NCBI GenBank assembly: GCA_001953115.1
Contig: LSSL01004953.1
Span: forward strand, 1 to 11,012
Reading direction: 5' to 3'
Origin: Smittium mucronatum
Taxonomy: Eukaryota; Kickxellomycota; Harpellomycetes; Harpellales; Legeriomycetaceae
Length of the DNA stretch: 11,012 bases
In this document: positions 1-8,939 of the stretch, piece by piece
Layout of the letters: each line of letters opens with the position of its first letter
Numbering within the stretch: the first letter of the stretch is position 1
The notes under the pieces: model-generated
The model's database searches: none
What the model was told of the DNA's origin: nothing
Seen by the model: only the letters and a program-made list of their open reading frames with translations
Made by a program: the position numbers and the translations under genes

Positions 1-1520
1 ATATTTTAATTCCGATTATAATATATTTGTATTTATAAGATAGAAGCAATATTAACATGAAAGTATTTTTGTAGAGACAAAAAAAAAAGTACAAAAAAAA
101 TATAGAGAGGGATTAGAATAAAATTAATCTCAGATTAAGAGCATAAAAAATCAAAAAAAAAATCCCTAAATCTCAAATAAAAGTGTTGAAACAATACTAA
201 ACACACATTTTTAGTGCTATTATAAACTAAAATTATTAATAAAATATCAAAAAAATTTATAAAAAAAACTTAAAAATAAAAATAAATAATTCTCTCAATT
301 TAAATTAAAAAAAATTACACCATTTTTTAGAGAATAATCTATTACAGTTGTTAAGTACATACAAAATAAGATAAAAATGGGGAATTAAAGTATGAATGAA
401 ACATAAAAATAAAAAAATTAATGAATCTTTTGAATAAAATTCCCAGGATCTATTAGACCTAACTCCTTCCTGATATATTACACGACTATTCTGGATTCTC
501 GGATATATTTTACAAGTATTTTTTTGAATTATATATTCTTTATTGGGAGATTTTATAAATTTATATCTTACAGAAATTTTATTGACCTCATCATAAAAAA
601 CGTTATATTATTATAAAATTTTTTAATTTTTTATGAGTAAATCCAATAGAAATTTTTATAATTCACTCATAAAGCATTATCAAATAATAGAAAATCAATT
701 CAGATAAATAAAAGATTTTAATAGTTGAGAAAAGGTTAAAATTATTCTGATACAAAAAAAATACTCTACTACAAAATAATAGATAATTGTAATTTTCGAC
801 ACAGAAAACACTACTTGAATACGAAAAAAGCATTATTTTGATCTTTTGTACAGAATCTGATTATTTAGGATTCATTATCGAAACATATTCAATTTTTATT
901 TTTATTTAATCTCATATAGAAATCGAATAATTTTATTTTTTTTAAGAACCAATGGATTTTTCTTGTTCACAACTATGAAAAAGACAAATGAAAAAAATAG
1001 AGATTATATGAATAATTGGTGTAATTGTATCTAATTACGGGCTTTTTTAACATCGTGTCGATTTAAAATTTTGTATAAATAAACTTAATTATTGATTAAT
1101 ATGCTACTTTTTTATGTTTTTATTACATAACCGTTAAAAATATGCCATTTTAATGTTAATTAATCATTATTCTTATCGATTTTTTCATTGTAAGTTATTC
1201 TTTTTATTATTAATTTATTTTTTTTGTAAATTATGAATGAACATAAACCCGGGTTTGATAATCGAAATAATATTTAATTATTTTATATCCCAACATAAAA
1301 AAAAAATTATAGCTTCCTGGTAGTATTTAATAATAAAATAAAGTTGTTTGAAAATATCAATTAAATTTAGAAAAAAACCATCTAATATATCAACAATAAC
1401 AAACATTTAGTATTATTGTTACCAGAAAAATAACAAGTACACAAAAGCTATCACATTAGCTAAATTTTCAATATCACACGCTATAAATATATATTATAAA
1501 TGGTGGCGAAAATTAATCTA
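1..1520. other. AT-rich spacer without a supportable gene
   Basis: Homopolymer A and T runs and dense stops in every frame. The longest open stretch I traced is 434-616 on the plus strand: 60 codons between stops, no ATG, in a slightly G+C-richer patch around 440-510 that holds several C-containing words. About five stop-free runs of this length are expected in the window by chance, so I do not call it a gene. I saw no RNA gene, long repeat or terminator-like hairpin here. Confidence 0.7.
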
Positions 1521-1524
1521 GTAC

Positions 1525-1632
1525 GATTTTTTTACGAGTTTGTGAAACTTAGGTGAATTCAATTTTTTAAATATTTATGAAATTTATGTGAATGCGATTT
1601 TATTAAGGAGGTTTTTATTTCAATGAAAATTT
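1525..1632. repeat. Degenerate tandem repeat, period about 35 bp
   Basis: The segment starting TGAAACTTAGGTGAAT at 1543 recurs at 1578 as TGAAATTTATGTGAAT. About 23 of 28 aligned positions match over the longer stretch. The preceding GATTTTTTTA word at 1525 recurs as AATTTTTTAA near 1561 and GATTTTATTA at 1596, giving roughly two and a half copies. The third copy is stretched by about 11 bp before TGAAAATTTA at 1624. It lies about 150 bp outside the left arm of the long inverted repeat. It is most likely a decaying minisatellite. Confidence 0.6.
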
Positions 1633-1832
1633 AAAAAGAATCATATATATTTAATTAAATGAATTGAATTGATATAATATTTGGGACTAATAAAATCAAA
1701 AATAAAATCGAAGAAAATATATTGTACATCAATAAAGATATTTAAATTATAGCAAATGAAATTATCTATTAAAAATATTGAATTTAATGATAATTATGCA
1801 AAATTAGTTTCTATAGCAATATAAAAATGAAT

Positions 1833-1853
1833 ATTGAAATTGAAATTGAAATT
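1833..1853. repeat. (ATTGAA) hexamer microsatellite, 3.5 copies
   Basis: Perfect period-6 run. It sits in the left inverted-repeat arm, where the right arm carries a run of the related hexamer ATTAAA (9461-9480, read on the minus strand). Confidence 0.9.
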
Positions 1854-1855
1854 TG

Positions 1856-1869
1856 ATAATAATAATAAT
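1856..1869. repeat. AAT trinucleotide microsatellite
   Basis: A perfect period-3 run of 14 bases. It lies three bases after the ATTGAA run, inside the left arm, and has no obvious counterpart in the right arm. Confidence 0.9.
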
Positions 1870-2299
1870 GTATAATAACCGCTTTGCAAATTAAATGAAC
1901 ACAATAAATGCAAAAAAAATTGTTATAAATAAAAAATATATATAAATATTAAATTTAAAAATGATATCAATTAATTGGATAAAATTGAAATCTTTACAAA
2001 AAATTTCTTATTATTTCTGTGACTATGGCTGCTATTTTTATTGTGGTTTCTATTTTCGAATATTTTGAGTTTGAGAATGCAGCATGAGTTTTGATAACGA
2101 TTAATGTTGAAATCGCTTCTAAATTTTAAATTAAAATTGAAGTTTTAGTTTTGACTGTGATTTTTTTTAAGATATCGAATGTTTTTGTAGTTGCTGAATT
2201 AAGACTGTCGCGAATTTCTCTTTAGTTTCCATCGATTTTAATTTTAGCAGTTTTGGCTTTTTGAATTCAAATGCTGCATTTGTTGAAATTTGCACCTCT

Positions 2300-2313
2300 G
2301 CTATAAATATAGC
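2300..2313. repeat. Short perfect hairpin
   Basis: GCTATA and TATAGC form a 6-bp stem around a 2-base AA loop, at the point where the clear similarity to the right arm fades. It is short and A+T-rich, so a structural role is uncertain. Confidence 0.4.
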
Positions 2314-2402
2314 ATTATTATTAGATAATCAATTATTTATTATCACGTTTTTTTTTATTTTCACATTTTTTAAATATTCTTTGTAGTTCAATTTTTAACA
2401 GG

Positions 2403-2418
2403 TATATATATATATATA
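2403..2418. repeat. (TA)8 microsatellite
   Basis: Eight perfect TA units just inside the inner end of the left inverted-repeat arm. This is an ordinary dinucleotide repeat for DNA of this composition. Confidence 0.95.
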
Positions 2419-2419
2419 T

Positions 2420-2746
2420 TCCATGTTTTCGCAATTTTTTAGGAGTTAAAAATTCTGAGATAATCATCAGAATCAGATATTAATGAATATACGAGGTATA
2501 AATTTTTATATGTAATATAATCATTTTATTTATGTTTTAAAAATCTGTTTCGCTTATTCTTTTATAAAATAATTTCACTCATTTTTTCATAAAATAATTT
2601 CTATTTCGTATTAACATTTTTTTAAATAAAATTTCCGAATACATCAATGGATAGCCCCCATGAAATTATTATTAATTATTGGTTATTTAATATATTAAAG
2701 TAATTGGTTTTATTTTTACATATATCATAGGAATAATATACTATAA
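2420..2746. other. AT-rich spacer, nothing recognised
   Basis: Between the left arm and the candidate relic. Stops interrupt all frames quickly. A short run of five C at 2655-2659 is the only G+C-rich word. I see no repeat, hairpin or open frame worth naming. Confidence 0.6.
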
Positions 2747-2934
2747 TCATTTTATCTAAATTTAGAGTTGGTAGCGACGAAGGTATGTTCGAAGTTCATG
2801 CCTGGGGGTCGAAAAAAATTATATCAATTTTTCTTAGGTTCTACTAAAAATTCACAAATTAAAGTCGATGCTTCAAATTGGGCTAGAAAAATAAACCTTT
2901 ATGACATTGTATATATTCTCATAATTCATATTCT

Positions 2935-2958
2935 CTTTGGGATATAAATATCCAAAAG
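2935..2958. repeat. Imperfect hairpin, 11-bp stem
   Basis: The left arm 2935-2945 and right arm 2948-2958 pair with one mismatch around a 2-base AA loop. It falls inside the overlap between the first two open stretches of the candidate relic, where a frame change would have to occur. It has no U-run placed as in a bacterial terminator. Confidence 0.45.
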
Positions 2959-3168
2959 ATATATATTTATGACCAAAATCAGTATCAATTAATATCTAAA
3001 AAGCTTTTAAAACTTGATAAAAAATACACTAAAAAATTCAATAATGTAAGAAGAAACTACTTCTTAAAACAGCCAAAAATTTTATTTGTTGTTTCAAGGA
3101 ACAGGGCTCTGAAATTTATCTTAATAAAAAGATTGACCAAAACAGTTAATGTTTAAAATACTATTTTT

Positions 3169-3182
3169 CACACCCTGGTGTG
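3169..3182. repeat. GC-rich short inverted repeat
   Basis: CACACC and GGTGTG are perfect 6-bp arms separated by CT. It is one of the few G+C-rich palindromic words in the window. It lies in the third open stretch of the candidate relic and may simply be part of its sequence. Confidence 0.5.
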
Positions 3183-3260
3183 GGTGAAACTTGGGAACTT
3201 ATATTCAGTTTTATTATGGAACGAAGCAGGAAATTTTTTTATGTATTTTTAAAATCTTGA

Positions 3261-6200
3261 ACCAAATTTCAAAAAAATATCTCCATTAAGAAAAATAAAC
3301 AAATTTTTTCAATAATATCGGGAAAAAGATTTGATCGGATTTATTTGGATTTAATTGATATTTTTTAGATATTTTTCACTTTTTCGACCATTTTATTCAT
3401 TGAAATTGAATTTTCCCATAAATAATTTTTTTTGGAATATTAAATAAAAGTGGTTTTTTATTTTCTCTTTTTAAATAAAAATATACTAATAATATTTATA
3501 TCTGAAGTAAATTTGAAAAAAATAAAATAATAGAATTTTCTCTTGACTCAATATGAAGAAATAATGTATTTACAACCCCAATATACACAAAAACGGATGG
3601 AATATTTATAAAAGCCCATGGAAATTTTTATGCAAAAAAAAACTGTAAAACGGAAGAAATTGGTCCAGAAAGTTGGATTAGGAATTTTTTTTCTTTTATT
3701 TTTTTATTGGTTTTTTTTATTATAGACTTATAACAAAATACACGTGTGTTACGAACCTATAATAAAATCTATCAATATTAATATGTCCTTCAAATTTGGT
3801 TTATTTACAAGAATAATTTATGTAGGTAGTATTTTTTACAGAAAGTGCTTTTATTTATAATATGGATAAATTTATACCAATATATTCTTAAAATGGTAAG
3901 AGAAAAAATGGATAATTTAGTGAAAATATCACTTATGTTCAAGTATTAGCGGATTGGATTGTAGTTTAAAAGAAAATACAAGTATTTTTTTTATTTGAAA
4001 ATAACATAGCAGAAAATTTTATAATTTAAGGTGAGTATTTAGTTCAAATTCGCTTAAATTCAGAAGCTGAATACATATAAAAATTTCAGAAAAGAAAAAA
4101 ATAGTATCTTTAAATATTATAACTCAAGGAAATAATTTTAATTTTAGAGATAATGACTTATGAGACAATTTGAAAATTATAATGTCAAAAGAATATCAAG
4201 CTAGGTTTGACGATGTTTTTTTTGGGGGAAAATATTTTCGAAAGACGAGGAGCTTTATTTTTTTTTTGATTTTTTTTAGAGAAATTGCTATAAAAATTCC
4301 GAAATAAAATTTATACTAATTATTAATAGAATATCTTATATATATTTCAAATTTAGATATGAAATTAAAATTTTCATTAAGAGAATGTTCTGAATTGAAA
4401 TAGAAGGTGGATATAAAATTTATGTTAAAGGCAGATTGCAGGAAAATAAATATAAAAGGAAAGAAAAACAACTAAATATGAAAAATTTATTTACATCCAG
4501 AGTTAAAAAACACTTAAAATGATGGAAATGGGGATCATTTAAGTGGAAGAATCTAATCAGTTCCAAATAAGCTCTATTTCAACGATAATATTACCACGAG
4601 TATCTAATTTTATTATATAATTTACTTGACATACCATCCCATGGATATATTTTTGCATAAATTAAATATTATTGAAAAGCTGTAATCTAATATAAATGAG
4701 GAATTTTTTTCAATTAACCCATTAATATAAATTATTTTAATTAGGATATATTTTCACTATTTAAAAAAAGATATAAAAATTTTGAAAATAAAAACTCATT
4801 ATTTTCCTGAAATATCAACAATTTTAATATCGGGTTTTAGCCTAAATTCTCATTCACTACTAAAAAATAAGTTTCATTAACAATTAACCATGTTTTCAGG
4901 ATACTATTCAATAAAAAAAAATCAATAAGAATGGATATCAACAAATAGAAAAAACCCAATAAAATGTATTTATTAGAAAATAATTTTTTCGATTTATTTT
5001 TTTGTTCATATTATAAAAAAATTATGACGAATTTACTACTGAAATTGGTAGTAGAAAAATCAAGGTTGCTATTAGGAGAAAAAAGTATTAAAATAATCTA
5101 ACTTGAATTAATCGTTTTTTAATCCTAAATGGCATAATTAATAACTCACAAAAAGGATCATCTCTTTAGTTGATTAGTTAATCTTAAGAAATTTTCTGAT
5201 TATTTAAATAATTAAATGTTTTATATGTGAAAAATCTTTATTGTTAGAGTTTATGATATAAGAAAGACTATTATTCATAGAATTATTCATTGTAAGATTT
5301 TATAAAATAAGCCCAAAAGAATAATATAAACATTATAATAAAAAATCAGTCGCTCTTACACGGACCATTATTTATTGTAGCTCAAAATAGTGTAGCTATG
5401 CAAATGTTTTTGCTAATAATATTTAAATGGCTTGAAAAAGCATACTTATTGTTTATTTTAACTATCTTTTATTTTTTCTATTTTTAAATATTTCTAATAT
5501 AATATAAAAATATTTTTATTATCGAGTATTTATTTGTTTAATATAGCAAAAAGAAGGAAATATAAATGTGATAATATAAAATAATCAATAAATTTTTGTC
5601 ATATTATTCATTAACCAAAAAAAAACTTATGATACAAACAAAAATATTATAATGGAAGCAATTAAAAAAAATAATCAAATTATTGTTTCCGAATTTATAA
5701 TGGATATTTTATAAATCACTATTTATTTTGGTTTTATTAAACCATAATATTAATTTTAAAGCATTTATTACCTTTTTACAAATCACAAGTGTTATATTTT
5801 GAGAGTAAAATTAACAAACTTAACTTTTTATCTCTTTTCCAATTCAAATCTTGAATAAAATCATCAATGAGTCTGGTCTGCGATATATCTGAAAAAAGGG
5901 TTAAATGTAAATTTTTAAAGATTGATTCGATCGAAAACATATTAGATTACCTAAAAGTTATTTTTATTTATAAATTTTGATTTAAATACCATTAATAAAC
6001 ATATATATATTTCTCTGATATTAAATTTTAGAATTATTTTTTTCGCAGTTAAAAAATATGAATTTTATTAAATGGAAATAAATACTGATACAATTAGCTG
6101 AAAATTTTTCAAATTAATTTTAACTTATCAATCAGACGTAAAAATAAACATAAATTTCCTTAAAAACCTGACTGTAGAATTATAAAAACGAGCATGGTTA

Positions 6201-6356
6201 TAAAATAACGAAAAATTTAAATCATATTAAGAAAATTTCAAACTTTTATAATAAAAAAGGGTGAATTCTTTTATTTTTTTTTAAATTATAAAACTTTGAA
6301 AAGAGTCCAAAAATTTTATCCGAGAGATATATTTTATAGTAATAGATATAACCTGA
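3261..6356. other. AT-rich spacer without a supportable gene
   Basis: Three kilobases with dense stops and many A and T runs. The best open stretch is 5311-5487 on the plus strand: 58 codons between stops, first ATG at 5398, rich in hydrophobic residues after that ATG because the DNA there is T-rich. It is within chance expectation and has no recognisable motif. Local G+C-richer patches occur at about 4500-4640 and 5345-5400, and G- or C-runs appear at 4224-4228 and 4631-4640. A 12-bp AT palindrome (GAAAATATTTTC) lies at about 4228-4239. I see no RNA gene or tandem array. Confidence 0.65.
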
Positions 6357-6416
6357 GACGTTTAAAATGGCAAAAAAGTTAAATAAAAGCAAATAAATAT
6401 ATTAATTTAATACAGA

Positions 6417-6662
6417 GTGTTCAGAGTCACTCATATTTGGCTCCAATTAATCAAATATTTTCCCAAACGCATTTATTCTCGATATTTTGGGATAAATATG
6501 GAGAAGATCTTCTTTAAATCTCGATTCATCCCTAAAGACAACAAAATTTTCCTATTATTTTTGACTCTCCTTTTTTTTGTTTTTTTGCTTTTTTTGATTA
6601 AAAGATTTATTTTTCTGAATTCTGTTCATGTCGTAAAATTTTATATCATCCAATCTTGGTAA
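6417..6662 (+). other. 81-codon open frame, probably not a gene
   Basis: It opens with GTG, not ATG. The first ATG is codon 28 (6498), leaving 54 residues. Residues 43-66 are almost entirely F, L, I and V because the underlying DNA at about 6540-6620 is a run of T with scattered C and G, so the apparent membrane segment is a composition effect. There is no ribosome binding site, no neighbouring gene and no recognised domain. About 0.6 open runs this long are expected by chance in a window of this size and composition. The frame continues beyond the stop with only widely spaced stops. If anything real lies here it is a fragment of a longer decayed frame, not an intact small membrane protein. 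Confidence 0.15.
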
Positions 6663-7120
6663 ATTTTTAGATATATGAAAATTTGTGAGGGATATGTCAT
6701 TATCGGTAATTTTTTTGACATTTTCTAAAGAGAATATATAATTATACCTGGCTATTTTGATGAAGTTTTTTAATACGCAGATTTTTTTTCCAACGAATCC
6801 CTTTTACATTTATCAGGAGATATGTATATATAATTCTAAATTACCTTTGTCTAAAGATTTAAACCAAGATTCATAGAAGCATTGAGAAGCTTGCGATCGA
6901 ATTTTTGCACTTAATCGAATTTTTTTCCGTTATAAATACACTTTACTGTTTAATAAGTCCTATATAGCCGTTATGATCATGCTTGAAATTTTATCCTGAT
7001 CCAGAATTTCTTATGTTCTAAATTCACATGGGAGCTTCAAAAAAATTTCCGATACATGCTCTCAATTTTTTTCAAAACAGAAATATCATGTATTGAAAAA
7101 TTAAAAACTGGGTAAAAGAC

Positions 7121-7860
7121 ACAAAACTACCATCTATTATAACTGCGATCTCCGTTTTTATGAGATAAATGTAAGATTTTCCCTAATAATTAATCTTCCT
7201 ATCTTAGAAGGAGCTATTTGGCCTTTTTTTAAAAAATAATTTACATTATAGGATAAATTCTATGCTCAAATTATTTCTAAGATATTTAGGTGAGATAATT
7301 GCAAATATTTTTTCGTAGAGAATAAATAACTTTTTGATAAAGTTTCTCCAACCTTTATTGTGGTAGAAATAATCAATATTAAATTTGAATATGGTAATTT
7401 CATTAACCCTTTCACCATTTTATCAAAGTTAACCCAATTCTTAAGATAAATCAGAAGCTTAAAAAGCTTTTATTTGGTCGTGAATTTAGATTTCAACCCT
7501 CTTTTTATTTTTGAATTTATAAGATCTTTCTTAAAAACTAGATATATTTCAGCAAAATCCCCCATCTATAATCCTGTAATATGATAATATTCCAAGGATT
7601 TTTATAATTTACATTATAGAATGAGGATAATAAACATAAGCTCCAATAATTTAGCTTTTTGAAATAGTAGAATCTATCATGATACGTGTTTCATGGTTTT
7701 TGGCCTCCTTTCTGTATTTTTTTATTCCCTGTTGAATATCAAACCTTTCAACCCCCCAAATTTTTGCTAAGATTTACTGTTTTAACAATATTTCATATGT
7801 ATTAATAAAATAGTTATGAAATTTTTATAATTCACATTTAGGTTCTTATCTTAATCTAAT
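7121..7860. repeat. Possible degenerate tandem repetition, unit a few hundred bp
   Basis: A 16-base word (ATAATTTACATTATAG) occurs exactly at 7236-7251 and 7604-7619. Both copies are followed within 35 bases by a similar GGATAA...GCTC-AAT...ATTT series, and both are preceded by a CCATCTAT(T)ATAA word (7129 and 7562). A further variant, TTTTTATAATTCACATTTAG, starts at about 7822. The spacing differs (433, 368 and 218 bp), so indels would be needed. About two chance 16-base matches are expected in a window of this composition. Only the ordered series of matches makes this worth listing. Confidence 0.3.
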
Positions 7861-8856
7861 ATTTTTTTTTTGAAATCGAAAAAAAATTCTAAAAAAATTG
7901 AAATTAAGTCATTAATAAAATTAATTTTTTTAATCTAAAAGCTTATTTACAAATAATTTGCTTTTAGATATTATAATAAATTTTCTGAAATTCAAAAAAT
8001 TGAACGACCAAAATAAATTTTTTTAATAAATATAATTAACTCTCAAAAAAATTTTAGAACAGGAAAATTCGTTTTTCTTTTTGTAAAATCAATTTTTTTA
8101 GGTTATAAATATTTGGAAAAAAAATGGAGAATAAAATAAATATTTAGATTTACCCCTTAAATTCTCATACACAGATTCAAATTCCAGAATTTTTAACATT
8201 ATAGAGATCGAAATGAAATGATTTGAATTTAAAATTTATTTAGTGACAAGATTAATTTATCTAATTGATTTTCGAATTAAATAATTTAAATAAGCGTCAA
8301 TTTTTAATAAATAAATCCGATCTAACAGTATTAAGTTATAAAATTTCTACCAATTGATTTGATATTGAAAAATAATACATTTATAACAATTTAATAAATA
8401 TTTGAGAAATATTAAGAAAATTTTTAAATAAGAATTAATATAGTGTTTATTGAAAGAAATCAAATTTACTTGGCGTTTTTAATATTTTTTTAAATGAGTT
8501 AGCGTCCCTTAATACAAACAATATTGGTATTTAATTAAAGCTTTATTCTTTTATAATGTGAGATGTTTTAAATAAATTGAAAGAATTTAAATAACTTATC
8601 TGTAAAATAAATTTCCACCATTTTAATTAAAGAATAAAATGTGGATCATAATTTTAATTCTGCATTAATACATATATGGAAAGGTAGATCAAGCAAAATA
8701 CATATTGAGGAAATAAATTTACAAGCATTAAAACATTAAAAAATTAGAAAATTAATGCCAATAAAGAATAAAAATGAATAGAAATTTAAAAGATAGAAAA
8801 TCAAAAATAAGATTATAAATAAAAATATTTAATCAAAAAAAATATAAAAAACAATG
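7861..8856. other. Very AT-rich spacer
   Basis: Long A and T runs and lines as low as about 10% G+C. No open frame, RNA gene or tandem array apart from the hairpin at 7933-7969. A G+C-richer word around 8500 (GTTAGCGTCCC) is isolated. Confidence 0.65.
7933..7969. repeat. Long hairpin, 10-bp plus 6-bp stem
   Basis: 7933-7942 pairs perfectly with 7960-7969 (ATCTAAAAGC with GCTTTTAGAT). Inside it, 7943-7948 (TTATTT) pairs with 7951-7956 (AAATAA), leaving a 2-base loop and a 3-base bulge (7957-7959). It is the best local hairpin I found. No gene ends next to it, so I do not call it a terminator. Confidence 0.55.
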
Positions 8857-8933
8857 AATTCATACATAAATGTAATAATTAATACGCAAATAAATTCATA
8901 CATAAATGTAATAATTAATACGCAAATAAATTC
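8857..8933. repeat. Perfect 36-bp tandem duplication
   Basis: 8857-8892 and 8893-8928 are identical over 36 bases, and a third copy begins (AATTC, 8929-8933) before diverging. Identity in a region where other repeats are 70-80% similar points to a recent duplication. It lies just inside the inner end of the right inverted-repeat arm. Confidence 0.95.
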
Positions 8934-8939
8934 GTGAAC

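Larger units (their letters stand above)
1787..2390 (+). repeat. Left arm of a long diverged inverted repeat
   Basis: Colinear blocks match the reverse complement of 8940-9514. 1787-1815 pairs with 9486-9514 (22 of 29). The ATTGAA hexamer run at 1833-1853 pairs with a hexamer run at 9461-9480. 1883-1911 pairs with 9415-9443 (22 of 29). 1937-1959 pairs with 9361-9383 (22 of 23). 2019-2048 pairs with 9267-9296 (23 of 30). 2218-2247 pairs with 9128-9159, and 2272-2300 with 9065-9096, the last two with gaps. From 1987 to 2300 the plus strand is T- and G-rich with about 30% G+C, unlike its flanks. The part beyond 2300 aligns only loosely. This arm carries about 60 extra bases between the 2019 and 2218 blocks. 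Outer and inner ends are approximate. No long open frame lies in it (the longest I read is 1989-2084, 31 codons, with an ATG at 2025). Confidence 0.75.
2747..3260 (+). pseudogene. Possible frameshifted coding relic, product unknown
   Basis: Three stop-free stretches follow one another on the plus strand, each in a different frame: 2747-2947 (66 codons, only ATG at 2798), 2905-3156 (83 codons, no early ATG) and 3150-3260 (36 codons). The first two overlap by about 40 bases and the third begins 7 bases before the second ends, as expected if single indels had broken one frame near 2905-2945 and near 3150. The segment starts in a strong local G+C peak (26 of 60 bases at 2761-2820). The translations contain varied residues, including W, C, G, D, P and R, rather than only the F/I/K/N/L/Y expected from AT noise. 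The middle stretch is Lys/Arg-rich (KKLLKLDKKY near 3000-3027). I recognise no domain or catalytic motif and cannot assign a family. Each stretch alone is close to chance length, so this remains a hypothesis. It lies inside the inverted-repeat-bounded segment. Confidence 0.3.
6357..7860. other. Higher-G+C block, possible old repeat or decayed gene
   Basis: Sampled lines have 27-33% G+C (6421-6480, 7021-7080, 7141-7200, 7381-7440) against about 10-20% on either side. The change is visible at about 6410 and fades at about 7860. In the frame of the 81-codon run at 6417-6662, stops recur at wide spacing further on, leaving open pieces at 6663-6725, 6729-6770, 6774-6830 and 6855-6911. That could be a frame eroded by point mutations, mostly to TAA, or could follow from the higher G+C alone. 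The second half has weak internal repetition (see 7121-7860). I recognise no family. An old transposable-element copy or a decayed gene are both possible. Confidence 0.35.

Noticed and set aside
434..616. 60-codon open stretch, plus strand
   Set aside because: No ATG, no motif, and about five runs of this length are expected by chance.
1605..1634. A strong AAGGAGG ribosome-binding-like word followed by ATG at 1623
   Set aside because: The frame stops after three codons, and the word belongs to the degenerate tandem repeat. No gene follows.
2762..2812. G+C-rich stretch containing GTTCGA, considered as a tRNA
   Set aside because: No acceptor stem, D-arm or anticodon-arm pairing could be placed around it.
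5311..5487. 58-codon open stretch, plus strand, hydrophobic C-terminal half
   Set aside because: The hydrophobicity follows from T-rich DNA. Length is at chance level, with no supporting context.
6411..6430. CAGAGTGTTCAGAGTCAC considered as the terminal repeat of an insect-type transposon
   Set aside because: I found no inverted partner in the window and no target-site duplication. The resemblance is from memory only.
7933..7969. Hairpin considered as an intrinsic terminator
   Set aside because: The stem is A+T-rich, no T-tract follows it directly, and no gene ends nearby.
8857..8933. 36-bp repeat considered as a CRISPR array
   Set aside because: The copies are directly adjacent with no spacers, only two are complete, and there are no cas genes.
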